Below, piece after piece: positions 1-7,348 of a stretch of 9,292 nt of DNA. The stretch lies in NCBI GenBank assembly GCA_021787255.1, contig JAJYMD010000203.1:1-9292 (forward strand), read 5' to 3'. A program made the translations under genes and the position numbers. Under the pieces are notes generated by a model, which was given only the letters and a program-made list of their open reading frames with translations, was not told the origin of the DNA and ran no database searches. The stretch's first letter is position 1, and each line of letters starts with the position of its first letter. The DNA is from Actinomycetes bacterium (lineage in GTDB: Bacteria; Actinomycetota; Acidimicrobiia; Acidimicrobiales; RAAP-2).

Positions 1-31
1 GCCGAACGACCCTGAGCACTGCCGCCTACCC

Positions 32-51
32 GCCGACCGCGTGGGGTCGGC
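32..51. repeat. Short perfect hairpin, possible weak terminator
   Basis: GCCGACC (32-38) and GGTCGGC (45-51) form a perfect 7-bp stem with a 6-nt loop. Neither strand has a T-tract after it, so it is not a classical intrinsic terminator. It could end leftward transcription in a high-GC genome, or be chance in GC-rich DNA. Confidence 0.3.
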
Positions 52-128
52 ATGGCCCGGACGTGGGCACAGCTTGGCGCGCGGGCATGGGCGCGGACGT
101 CGGCGTCGGCGCAGACCAGGCTCCGCGG

Positions 129-157
129 CCTCTATGAGCACTCTCCTGATGTTTCAA
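129..157 (-). promoter_or_regulatory. Weak sigma70-like promoter reading off the left edge
   Basis: On the minus strand TTGAAA (152-157) is five of six to the -35 consensus. It is separated by exactly 17 nt from TAGAGG (129-134), a poor -10 that matches T, A and A but lacks the final T. The element sits in the AT-richer pocket just past the pafBC stop codon and could serve a gene beyond the left edge. The weak -10 keeps confidence low. Confidence 0.25.
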
Positions 158-168
158 TGTCTTCCATG

Positions 169-2187
169 TTAGATCCTGCCGTATCGGGTACGGAGCAGAC
201 GGAGCGCGGCCTGCGGTCCGACCGAAGTCAGCGCTGCTGGGGCGATCACGCGCGCCCGGGGGCCGGCCTGCAGGAGGAGCCGCTCGAGCCAGGCGCGCCC
301 TCCCACCGCGACCGTGACCCGGAGCGCAGAACCGGCGACCTGCTGCTCCTCGAGCACGGGCACCGAGTCGGCGACCCATCGCGCGTCGCCTGCGAGCTCG
401 AGCGTGGCCGTCTCGGTGCCAGGTCCCGGGACGAAGGCGCCCGCCCCTGAACGGCCCTCTGCTGCGGCCTCGACCGGTCTGCCGAGCGGGCGGACCTCGC
501 GGACGCGGTCGACACGGAAACGGCGCACCGCTCCGACCCTGTGGCAGTAGGCGTCGAGGTACCAGTGGCCGTCGAGCGAGAAGAGCTCGAGCGGCTCCAC
601 CACGCGCTCGCTGGTCTCGTCGGTCGAGACGGCGTGGTACACGATCTCGGCCTGCTCGCGCGCCTCGACGAGCGCCCTCACCTCTTCGAGGAGCGGCGGC
701 GCGTCGATCCGGACCACGAGGCGCCGGTCATCGCCCAGCACCGCCTCGAGCTTCCGGAGCGCGCGCGACAGCGCCCCGTCGCGATCTGCGCCCGGGACTG
801 CGAGGATCGTGCGCGCGGAGGCCGCGAGCGCGAGGCCCTCGGCAGGCGTGAGCCGTCTCGGCCGTGCGAGCCCCTTTGGCAGGAACGCCTCGACCACCTC
901 GTCGCTCACCACGATCTCGAGCAGCGTGTCAGGCGTGTAGGGAGGGACGCCGCAGCACGCGGCGAGCTCCAGCTCCCGGACGACCTCGTCGGGAGCGAGA
1001 GCGAAACGCTCGGCGACCTCGGCGATCGGCGCCGCGCCCACTTCCGCGAGCCAGGCCACGATGGCGAGCAGGCGGCGAAGGCGCGCGCTCGCACCTCTCG
1101 CACCGGTGCGGGGCGCGGCGGCTGGGCGGAGGCCCCGCACCGCCCCCTGGCGGCGCGCGGCGCCTTCGGTCTTCGAGCCGCCGCGACGGCGGCTCGCCTC
1201 CGCGGCGCCTTCTGGCGCCGGTGCCGGCGCCGGCCGCGCGCGTGCGCTCACCGGGGCGACCGTGCCGTCGGCGCCACGCGCGATCTCCTCCAGCCAGGAG
1301 ACCACGGCCGCACGCGCCTCTGGCGGTCCAACCACCTCGGCGTGATGGAGCAACCCGAGGACCCAGGACCTCAGGACGTCGAAGCTGCTCACCCCAAGGG
1401 ACAGCAGGACCGACCCGTCCGGCGCCCGATCGATAAGCGCGCGCTCTCCGACCTCGGCGACCACGCGCGCCCCTTCCACCGCGTCGACTCGCACGAGCAC
1501 GTGTGCCGCATCCTCGTCGTCTCGCCACAAGTCGACTGGTGCATCGCTGGTCGCGACGTCCTCGGGGACCACGCCGCTCCCCGAGTGCCCCGGCGCGCCG
1601 AGCGCCTCGATGCGGTCGACGCGGTAGGTCCGCCGGGCACCCTGCTCGCGCTCCCAGCCGACGAGGTACCAGCGACCCGCGCGGAAATGGAGGGTCCCCG
1701 GCGACACCGAGCGCCACGTGCCGTGGTAGGAGAAATGGACCTCAGCCTTCGAGCGGAGGGCCTCGAAGAGCGGAACGAGCGCTGCGGGGGCATCGACCTG
1801 GGCCACCGGGCGCGCCTGCGCGGCACCCCAGGCCCCCAGCTTCGCCAGCGCGTCCCTCCCGCTCGGGTCGCCGAGGTCGACGCCCGCGACGGCGAGGTGC
1901 AGCGCAGCCTGCTCATCGGGCTCGAGCTCGACGTCCGGAAGATAGAAGTCGTCGGGATCGATCCGGTACCCGTACTGCTCGGGGCCGTCGACCGGCTCGG
2001 TCAGCACGGGGATCCCTTCTTCTCTCAGGACCCGCTTGTCGCGCTCGAACGCCTGACGACGGCCGGCGTGCGACGCCGGGTACCCCGGAACGGCTGCAGC
2101 GATCTCCTGGAGCGTGCGCGGCGTCGGCGCGCCGAGCAGGACCAGTACGAGGTCGGTCAGTCGTTCGAGGCGGTCGGGCGTCGCCAC
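169..2187 (-). CDS. pafBC: Fused PafBC-type WYL-domain transcriptional regulator
   Basis: 672 residues from the GTG at 2187, built as two homologous halves. Half one has a winged helix (about 5-62), a WYL domain with GRWYLVGWE at 171-179 and RTYRVDRI at 186-193, and a WCX-like extension (about 222-305). A low-complexity Ala/Pro/Arg linker follows (about 306-367). Half two has a winged helix (about 368-425), WYL with GHWYLDAYC at 540-548 and RFRVDRV at 556-562, and a second WCX (about 590-670). PafB and PafC are usually separate proteins of about 330 residues that act together as the LexA-independent activator of the mycobacterial DNA-damage response; natural fusions such as that of Arthrobacter aurescens have this length. 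WYL domains are thought to sense single-stranded nucleic acid. In-frame starts further upstream (ATG 2286, GTG 2304) add a basic, low-complexity, non-homologous tail. It could instead be another double-WYL regulator, so the exact name is inferred. Confidence 0.82.
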   Translation of the reverse strand: MATPDRLERLTDLVLVLLGAPTPRTLQEIAAAVPGYPASHAGRRQAFERDKRVLREEGIPVLTEPVDGPEQYGYRIDPDDFYLPDVELEPDEQAALHLAVAGVDLGDPSGRDALAKLGAWGAAQARPVAQVDAPAALVPLFEALRSKAEVHFSYHGTWRSVSPGTLHFRAGRWYLVGWEREQGARRTYRVDRIEALGAPGHSGSGVVPEDVATSDAPVDLWRDDEDAAHVLVRVDAVEGARVVAEVGERALIDRAPDGSVLLSLGVSSFDVLRSWVLGLLHHAEVVGPPEARAAVVSWLEEIARGADGTVAPVSARARPAPAPAPEGAAEASRRRGGSKTEGAARRQGAVRGLRPAAAPRTGARGASARLRRLLAIVAWLAEVGAAPIAEVAERFALAPDEVVRELELAACCGVPPYTPDTLLEIVVSDEVVEAFLPKGLARPRRLTPAEGLALAASARTILAVPGADRDGALSRALRKLEAVLGDDRRLVVRIDAPPLLEEVRALVEAREQAEIVYHAVSTDETSERVVEPLELFSLDGHWYLDAYCHRVGAVRRFRVDRVREVRPLGRPVEAAAEGRSGAGAFVPGPGTETATLELAGDARWVADSVPVLEEQQVAGSALRVTVAVGGRAWLERLLLQAGPRARVIAPAALTSVGPQAALRLLRTRYGRI

Positions 2188-2200
2188 CCCGATCAGCGTA
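2188..2200 (-). promoter_or_regulatory. -10 element for leaderless pafBC transcription
   Basis: The minus strand reads TACGCT (2200-2195), a TAnnnT -10 box, then 7 nt, then the GTG start at 2187. Transcription would begin at or within a base or two of the start codon, giving a leaderless mRNA, which is common in actinobacteria. No good Shine-Dalgarno precedes the GTG. No convincing -35 is present at 16-18 nt. I searched for the RecA-NDp motif (TTGTC-R-GTG, spacer, TAnnnT) recognised by mycobacterial PafBC and did not find it, so autoregulation is not shown. Confidence 0.45.
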
Positions 2201-2226
2201 GGACGCCTGGGCTCGGATCGGCGTAG
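2191..2226. repeat. Imperfect direct repeat in the pafBC promoter
   Basis: GATCAGCGTAG (2191-2201) and GATCGGCGTAG (2216-2226) match at 10 of 11 positions and start 25 bp apart. The copy nearer the gene contains the -10 box. The placement would suit an operator, but two 11-mers in GC-rich DNA may be coincidence. Confidence 0.3.
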
Positions 2227-2300
2227 ACATCTGGGGTGCGCTCGCCCGCGACCGCCTCGGCCGATCGGGGATGGCGAACAGGGCATGCCGAGCACTCTGC

Positions 2301-2318
2301 CCACAGCGGGGGCCGTGG
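2301..2318 (-). terminator. Hairpin just after the pilC stop codon
   Basis: On the minus strand CCACGGC (2318-2312) and GCTGTGG (2307-2301) form a 7-bp stem with one G-U wobble and a CCCC tetraloop, starting 11 nt after the pilC stop. There is no T-tract, so it is either a U-less terminator or an mRNA 3'-end stabiliser. It would separate the pil operon from pafBC, which has its own promoter. Confidence 0.35.
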
Positions 2319-2329
2319 TCGGTCGCTGG

Positions 2330-3553
2330 TCAGCCGTGCACGTACTTGATGTAGGTGAGCATCGGGAGGTACAGGCTGATGATCACGGTACCGACCACGC
2401 CGCCCATCACCACGACGAGGAGCGGCTCGAGGATCGACGAGAGGTTCTCGACGGTCTGGTCCACCTCACTCTGGTAGTAGAGCGCCGCCTTGCCGAGCAT
2501 GTCGTCGAGCGCGCCGGTCTGCTCCCCGACCTCGACCATCTGGACGATGAGCTGCGGGAAGATCGGGTTGGCGCGCATGGGATCGGCGAACGGGCGTCCC
2601 TCGCGCACCGCGCGCTTGATCTCCTGGGTCGCCCTCGAGAGGACCGCGTTCCCCGATGCCCGCCCGACGATGTCGAGCGACTCGAGCACCGGGACGCCCG
2701 ACGCCACGAGCGACGCAAGCGTGAAGGAGAAGCGTGCGAGCGCGGTCTTGTGGACGAGCGGGCCGAAGATCGGGGGGCGGAGCTTCCACGCGTCCCACTT
2801 CTCGCGGCCACGCTCGGTCGCGATCCATCGTCTGACCCCGACGATCGCAAGGACGACGACCGCGAGCACGATCCCTGCACGCCAGCTCGCGAGCGTGTTG
2901 GAGATCTCGATCACGATCTTCGTCGGGACTGGAAGCGGCGCGTCCAGCGTCTTGAACAGGTTCTTGAAGACCGGGACGATGACCACCATCATCACGACGA
3001 AGAGCAGAGAGATGACGCTCACCACGACCACCGGGTACGTCATCGCGCCGCGGACCTTGCGGGAGATCGCGACCTGTTTCTCGAGCGCTGTCGCGACGGT
3101 CTTCAGCACGACGTCGATCGATCCTCCGAGCTCGCCCGCGCGGACCATCGACACGTACAGCTCGTCGAAGACCTTCGGATGGGCTGCCAGCGCCTGCGAG
3201 AGCGCTAGACCGGACTCCACGTCATCGCGCACCGAGCGCAGGATCCGGCCGAGGTGCTGGTTCGTGACCTGCGCCGAGAGCACCGTCAGCGCCCGGGTGA
3301 TCGAGAGGCCGGACTCCACCATCGTGGCGAACTGGCGGGTGAAGACTGCGACGTCCTTGGCCTTGATCCGGTCGGTCACCCCCGGGATCACGAGCTCGCC
3401 CCGCAGGCTCCCGCTCGTCGGCGTGACCGAGACCGGCAGGTACCCCATCGAGCGGAGCCTGCTCACCACCAACGCGAGGTTGTCGCCGTCGAGCGACCCC
3501 TCGATCAGGTTGCCGCTCCTGTCGCGCACCTTGTAGTCGAAGGTGGTCGCCAC
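2330..3553 (-). CDS. pilC: Type IV pilus inner-membrane platform protein PilC
   Basis: 407 residues, the normal length for the GspF/PilC family. PilC is the polytopic platform in the cytoplasmic membrane on which the PilB and PilT hexamers dock and around which pilins are added or removed. A short N-terminal region (1-60) is followed by two T2SSF domains. The first (about 69-192) has FTRQFATMVESGLSI, RAGELGG and KVRGAMTYP. The second (about 272-395) has FSFTLASLVASGVPVLESL, EVGEQTGALDDML and the C-terminal LEPLLVVVMGGVVGT. Membrane segments lie near 172-195, 224-242 and 374-397. The GTG start follows a strong GGGAGG Shine-Dalgarno and lies 1 nt past the pilT stop, so translation is probably coupled. 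It is the last gene of the pilB-pilT-pilC operon. All family landmarks look intact. Confidence 0.96.
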   Translation of the reverse strand: MATTFDYKVRDRSGNLIEGSLDGDNLALVVSRLRSMGYLPVSVTPTSGSLRGELVIPGVTDRIKAKDVAVFTRQFATMVESGLSITRALTVLSAQVTNQHLGRILRSVRDDVESGLALSQALAAHPKVFDELYVSMVRAGELGGSIDVVLKTVATALEKQVAISRKVRGAMTYPVVVVSVISLLFVVMMVVIVPVFKNLFKTLDAPLPVPTKIVIEISNTLASWRAGIVLAVVVLAIVGVRRWIATERGREKWDAWKLRPPIFGPLVHKTALARFSFTLASLVASGVPVLESLDIVGRASGNAVLSRATQEIKRAVREGRPFADPMRANPIFPQLIVQMVEVGEQTGALDDMLGKAALYYQSEVDQTVENLSSILEPLLVVVMGGVVGTVIISLYLPMLTYIKYVHG

Positions 3554-3554
3554 G

Positions 3555-3563
3555 TCACCTCCC
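3555..3563 (-). promoter_or_regulatory. pilC ribosome binding site fused to the pilT stop codon
   Basis: The minus strand reads GGGAGGTGA, then C, then the pilC GTG. GGGAGG is a near-perfect Shine-Dalgarno with 4-nt spacing, and the following TGA is the stop codon of pilT. A ribosome ending pilT therefore sits on the pilC initiation site, which supports coupled translation and fixes the pilC start. Confidence 0.8.
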
Positions 3564-4706
3564 GAGCAGGTGGGTGCGGAAGTCCTCCGCGCTTCGGCAC
3601 CGGTCGAGCGCCACGCCTTCGCTCACCGCCCGCTCCCGCACGAGCTTCGCGAGGCTCTGGTCCATCGTCAGCATCCCGTGTTGAGCACCGGTCTGCATGA
3701 GCGAATAGATCTGGTGCGTCTTCGCCCCGCGGATCAGATGCTGGACCGCGGGCGTGCACACGAGGACCTCTGCGGCGACGCGCCGGCCCTTGCCGTCCAC
3801 GGTCGGAACCAGCTGCTGGGTGACGACGCCTGCGAGCGACGACGCCAGCTGGATGCGGATCTGTTCCTGCTGGTTCGGGGGGAACACGTCGATCACCCGG
3901 TCGATCGTGGAAGGGGCGTCCTGGGTGTGGAGCGTCGCGAGCACGAGATGGCCCGTCTCTGCCGCCGTGATCGCGGTCGAGATGGTCTCGAGGTCGCGCA
4001 TCTCGCCCACGAAGATGACGTCGGGGTCCTGGCGCAGCGCTCGTCGCAGCGCCTCGGCGAACGACTTCGTGTCCTCGCCGACCTCGCGCTGGGTCACGAT
4101 GGAGCGCTTGTGCTCGTGGATGAACTCGATGGGGTCCTCGACGGTCACCACGTGCAGCGGCCTCGTGCGGTTGATGACGTCGATCAGCGCGGCGAGGGTG
4201 GTCGACTTGCCCGAACCGGTGGGCCCGGTCACGAGCACGAGGCCGCGGCGGAGCTGCGCAAAGGTGAGGACCGTGTCGGGTAGGCCGAGGGTCTCGAGCG
4301 CGGGCACCTGGTTCGGGATCGGCCGGAGGGCGACCGCGACCGTCCCGCGCTGGAGGCACACGTTGACGCGGAACCTTCCGACGCCGGCGATCTCGTGGGA
4401 GGTGTCGAGCTCGTGGTCGGCTTCGAACTGCTCGCGCTGGCCCTGAGTGAGGATGCCGTAGACGAGGTTGCGCAACGTCTCGTGGTCGATCCTCCCCACC
4501 TCTTCCATCGGCCGCAGCGCGCCGTGCACGCGCAGGGTCGGCGGCATGGACGCGGTCAGGTGGACGTCGGAGGCCCCGAGCCGCACCGCATGACGGAGGA
4601 GGTCGTCCACGTGCAAGGGCAGCGGCCTGTCGGCGACCGTGGAGATGACACCGGGGACGACCATCCCGTTGAGCCCGTCGAGCCCGTTCGCGGAGATGTC
4701 GGTCAT
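3555..4706 (-). CDS. pilT: Type IV pilus retraction ATPase PilT
   Basis: 383 residues. PilT is the cytoplasmic hexameric ATPase that depolymerises the pilus, driving twitching and DNA uptake. After a Gly/Val-rich N-terminal extension of about 28 residues comes the PAS-like domain with GASDVHL (44-50). The RecA-like core has Walker A GPTGSGKST (161-169), Asp box VTVEDPIEFIHE (187-198, E190), Walker B DPDVIFVGEMRD (227-238, E235) and His box TGHLVLATLHT (251-261). The C-terminal stretch AVQHLIRGAKTHQI (320-333) closely follows the AIRNLIRE motif that PilT needs for retraction, which favours PilT over PilU. There is no tetracysteine zinc site, unlike PilB. The ATG overlaps the pilB stop as ATGA, with GAGGGTGG upstream inside pilB. 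An internal ATG 14 codons later is possible but has no better support. Confidence 0.96.
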   Translation of the reverse strand: MTDISANGLDGLNGMVVPGVISTVADRPLPLHVDDLLRHAVRLGASDVHLTASMPPTLRVHGALRPMEEVGRIDHETLRNLVYGILTQGQREQFEADHELDTSHEIAGVGRFRVNVCLQRGTVAVALRPIPNQVPALETLGLPDTVLTFAQLRRGLVLVTGPTGSGKSTTLAALIDVINRTRPLHVVTVEDPIEFIHEHKRSIVTQREVGEDTKSFAEALRRALRQDPDVIFVGEMRDLETISTAITAAETGHLVLATLHTQDAPSTIDRVIDVFPPNQQEQIRIQLASSLAGVVTQQLVPTVDGKGRRVAAEVLVCTPAVQHLIRGAKTHQIYSLMQTGAQHGMLTMDQSLAKLVRERAVSEGVALDRCRSAEDFRTHLLGR

Positions 4707-7165
4707 GCGACCACCCTCAGGACTTCCTCCAGGGTCGTGTAACCGGCGATCGCCTTGAGCAGGCCGTCCTGGCGCAACGTCCTCATGCCCTGCTCCACCG
4801 CTTGGCGTTCCATGGCGAGGATCGAGCGCTGCTCGATGATCATCCGTTGGATCTCCTCGGTCATCAGCATCACCTCGCCGAGGAGCATCCGTCCGTAGTA
4901 CCCGGTGTTGCTGCAGGTGCGGCAGCCGTTCGCGCGATAAAGGCGCGACACGTCGAGCCCTTCGAGGTCCGTTTCCTTGTAGCCGGCGGCGTAGAAGTCA
5001 GCGAGTGACGCGTCGAAGGGCGTCTTGCACCGGTCGCAGAGGACCCGCGCGAGCCGCTGGGTGAGGACGCCGCTCACCGCGGAGGTCACCAGGAACGGTT
5101 CGATCCCCATCTCGGTCAGTCGAAGCGGCGTTCCTGCCGCAGTGTTCGTGTGCAGCGTCGAGAGCACGAGGTGCCCCGACAGCGCGGCCTCCATGGCGAT
5201 CGTCGCGGTCTCGATGTCACGGATCTCCCCCACCAAGATGATGTCGGGGTCCGCCCGCAGGATCGAGCGCAACGCGGTCGAAAAGTGCATCCCCACCTTC
5301 GAATTGATCTGGACCTGGGTGATCCCTGCGATCTGGTACTCGACGGGGTCCTCCACGGTCACCACCGACTTCTCCGGCGACATGACCTCATGGAGGGTCG
5401 CGTAGAGCGTGGTCGTCTTCCCGGCGCCGGTCGGCCCGGTCACGAGGAGGACCCCGTACGGCTGGTCGTAGGCCTGCGCGTACCGCGCGAGGGTGTCCGG
5501 GAAGAAACCGAGGTCCGAGAGCCGGCGGATGCCCGCGGACTTGTCGAGGAGCCGCATGACGCACGACTCGCCGTAGAGCGACGGGATGACGGCAAGCCGC
5601 AGGTCGATCTGACGGTCGCCTACCGACACCGAGACGCGCCCTTCCTGGGGCACTCGGTGCTCGGTGATGTCCATCTCCCCGAGGACCTTCAGCCGGCTGA
5701 TGACCGCGGCGTGGATCGCGGGCGATGCCGAGCTCGCATCGTGCATCACCCCGTCGATCCGGAAGCGGATCCGGAGTCGCTTCGGCGTCGGCTCGATGTG
5801 GATGTCCGACGCCCGCTGGTTGAGCGCCTGGAGGATCAGGACGTTCACGTACCGGACGATGGGCGCGTCTTCGACGACCGACTGGAGGCTCTCGAGCTCG
5901 AAGCCGGCCGTGTCCGGCGCCGCACGGCCCGCCGCGTGCTGGGCGGCGGCCTGCACGTCGGAGTCCGGCTCGTGGATGCGGCGCAGGTGCACGTCGATCT
6001 GCGCACGCGTCGCGACCACCTGGCGAAAATTGCGTCCGAGGATGCTACGAAGATCGTCCAAGGCGAAGACGTCGGTCGGATCTGCCATCGCGATGACCGG
6101 CACGCCCCCGTCGAAGCCGATCGCAAGGACCATGTGGCGGCGCGCGACCGCCTCGGGGATCAGTGCCGCAGCGGCGGGATCCGGCGTCGCCGCCGCGAGG
6201 TCGACGAATGGCAAGCCGGCCTCGCGAGCCATCACCTGGACCAGGTCGTCCTCGGCCACGAGGCGCTCACCGAGCAGGTAGCGCGTCAGAGACTCTCCGA
6301 GCGCTTCGTGGTCGCGCACCGCCCGTGCCATGTCCTGGGCCGTCACCCGACCGCTCGCGACCAACGCGCGGGCGAGCGGCGGCCAACCTCCGTCGCCAGC
6401 CGACCCGCTGGCGGCGCCCAGTGGGGCGCCGCCAGTCAGGCCGGTGGCGTCGTCCGCCTCACCGCTTGGGGAGCCTGAGCCGGGGAGCGGCGAGGGCGGC
6501 GACGAGCGTGGCGGCGCGGGTGGAAAGCCAGGCACCGGCACGAAAGGAAGGGAAGAGACGCTCTGGGGTGCGATCGGCGGGAGCGGCGCGAACGGGGGCG
6601 GCGGAGGCGGGGGTGGCGCAACGGGAGGTGGCGCCTGGAGGAGCGGCGCGGGCGAAGGTGGCGCAACGGGAGGTGGCGCCTCCACCTGCGGCTGCGCACT
6701 GTCCTCGCGGACTGGCTGCCAAGCGATGGGGGGCGAGACGTCGGGAGGTCCGGGAGCAGGTCCTCCTCCTGGCACGCCGGGCGCCGGAGGTGGGGCGCTG
6801 CGACGCGCCGTTCGCTCCCAGTGGCCCTGGTGCTGGACGCGGCGTCGACCGTGCCGCACCGAGCCCTCGCCGTAGAGCTGCACGAGCGCGGCAGCCACCT
6901 GCGCAGCCGGAGCCACCACCGCCACCACTTCGCCGCGGGTCGCCGCACGCAACGCGTCGAGCGCGAGCCGCCCTGCGGGCGTCGCGACCGCGACGACCGT
7001 CACGTTGCCCCGGCGCTCGATCGGCACCGCTCGCTCACGGCGAGCCACCTCTTCGGGAAGGAGCGAGGCCGCTCCTGGCGCGAAGCCGGTCCGCGACAGG
7101 TCGACGTAGCAGAACCCGAGCTGCTCCGAGCGCTCCTGCGCCGACTCCTCGGCTTCGTTTGTCAT
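4703..7165 (-). CDS. pilB: Type IV pilus extension ATPase PilB (GspE/PulE family)
   Basis: 820 residues, long for PilB (usually about 560-580). This cytoplasmic hexameric ATPase powers pilin polymerisation on PilC. Residues 16-100 resemble only the second, alpha/beta half of a T2SSE_N/MshEN domain (YVDL, LLPEEVARR). A low-complexity linker rich in Pro, Ala and Gly (about 121-260) includes eight consecutive prolines at 184-191. A full MshEN-like domain follows (about 262-398, with FVDL and LIPEAVARRH). The ATPase core (about 425-820) has RASDIHIEP (451-459), Walker A GPTGAGKTT (577-585), Asp box VEDPVE (604-609), Walker B PDIILVGEIRD (640-650), His box SGHLVLSTLHTN (663-674) and the four-cysteine zinc site C710, C713, C748, C751. 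All catalytic landmarks are intact. The ATG has a good Shine-Dalgarno (AGGGGA, 6-nt spacing). It is the first gene of the pilB-pilT-pilC operon. Confidence 0.97.
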   Translation of the reverse strand: MTNEAEESAQERSEQLGFCYVDLSRTGFAPGAASLLPEEVARRERAVPIERRGNVTVVAVATPAGRLALDALRAATRGEVVAVVAPAAQVAAALVQLYGEGSVRHGRRRVQHQGHWERTARRSAPPPAPGVPGGGPAPGPPDVSPPIAWQPVREDSAQPQVEAPPPVAPPSPAPLLQAPPPVAPPPPPPPPFAPLPPIAPQSVSSLPFVPVPGFPPAPPRSSPPSPLPGSGSPSGEADDATGLTGGAPLGAASGSAGDGGWPPLARALVASGRVTAQDMARAVRDHEALGESLTRYLLGERLVAEDDLVQVMAREAGLPFVDLAAATPDPAAAALIPEAVARRHMVLAIGFDGGVPVIAMADPTDVFALDDLRSILGRNFRQVVATRAQIDVHLRRIHEPDSDVQAAAQHAAGRAAPDTAGFELESLQSVVEDAPIVRYVNVLILQALNQRASDIHIEPTPKRLRIRFRIDGVMHDASSASPAIHAAVISRLKVLGEMDITEHRVPQEGRVSVSVGDRQIDLRLAVIPSLYGESCVMRLLDKSAGIRRLSDLGFFPDTLARYAQAYDQPYGVLLVTGPTGAGKTTTLYATLHEVMSPEKSVVTVEDPVEYQIAGITQVQINSKVGMHFSTALRSILRADPDIILVGEIRDIETATIAMEAALSGHLVLSTLHTNTAAGTPLRLTEMGIEPFLVTSAVSGVLTQRLARVLCDRCKTPFDASLADFYAAGYKETDLEGLDVSRLYRANGCRTCSNTGYYGRMLLGEVMLMTEEIQRMIIEQRSILAMERQAVEQGMRTLRQDGLLKAIAGYTTLEEVLRVVA
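4711..4718 (-). promoter_or_regulatory. pilT ribosome binding site inside pilB
   Basis: GAGGGTGG on the minus strand lies 4 nt before the pilT ATG and is made of the last codons of pilB. Together with the 4-bp ATGA overlap this supports the chosen pilT start and translational coupling with pilB. Confidence 0.65.
6612..6681. repeat. 45-bp-period tandem duplication in the pilB linker
   Basis: A 25-bp block at 6612-6636 recurs without mismatch at 6657-6681, a 45-bp period. The period is exactly 15 codons, so the frame is kept and PilB shows APPPVAPP at both residues 163-170 and 178-185. This looks like slippage or unequal exchange that lengthened the flexible linker. Confidence 0.85.
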
Positions 7166-7171
7166 CCCCTG

Positions 7172-7177
7172 TCCCCT
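7172..7177 (-). promoter_or_regulatory. pilB ribosome binding site
   Basis: AGGGGA on the minus strand lies 6 nt before the ATG at 7165. A second AGGGG abuts the ATG directly and is too close to function. This fixes the pilB start and shows that pilB has a real leader, unlike pilD and pafBC. Confidence 0.65.
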
Positions 7178-7348
7178 GGCTCAGCCGAGCTGCGCCGCTG
7201 AGGACAGGCGCGAACACGTGGAGCAAACTTCAAAGCACGCCGTCCGACCACGCGTGCCGCACCGCTCCCCTCGTGTTCCCCATCCCACGGCCGCTCCGCA
7301 GACGAAGTGCCATGACGAGCCTACTCGCGTTTGGCTGAAAGTGGAAGC

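Larger units (their letters stand above)
1..168. other. Region left of pafBC with no convincing gene
   Basis: Leftward of the pafBC stop codon I see no reading frame with protein-like composition. Short frames on the minus strand are arginine/proline-rich translations of GC-rich DNA, and the one starting with ATG at 88 stops at 26. Another ATG at 53 on the minus strand stays open to the window edge but is too short to judge. Positions 131-175 are clearly AT-richer than the surroundings, as expected for a promoter pocket. In other actinobacteria tatA often follows pafC; nothing here resembles a TatA start. Confidence 0.5.

Noticed and set aside
131..171. Tiny minus-strand frame starting ATG at 167, immediately after the pafBC stop codon (11 codons)
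   Set aside because: Too short, no Shine-Dalgarno of its own, and it ends within the AT-rich pocket; no evidence of translation.
541..2226. Long plus-strand open frame (561 codons) antisense to pafBC
   Set aside because: It is an antisense shadow in very GC-rich DNA; the translation is Arg/Asp/Glu/His-rich with no domain, while the minus strand gives clear WYL domains.
2188..2260. PafBC-binding RecA-NDp promoter motif upstream of pafBC
   Set aside because: No TTGTC-R-GTG followed at the right spacing by TAnnnT is present; the closest, ATGTCTACG, matches poorly and lies too far from TACGCT.
2188..2304. Longer N-terminus for PafBC using ATG 2286 or GTG 2304
   Set aside because: The added residues are low-complexity and basic, run over the -10 box and direct repeats, and precede the point where homology to the winged helix begins.
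5150..6478. Plus-strand open frame of 442 codons antisense to pilB
   Set aside because: The composition is dominated by Arg, Asp, His and Val, typical of the reverse complement of a GC-rich gene; no recognisable family.
6163..7338. Long plus-strand open frame (391 codons) antisense to pilB
   Set aside because: The Arg/Pro/Ala-rich translation mirrors the proline linker and MshEN coding sequence; stops are rare here because of base composition.
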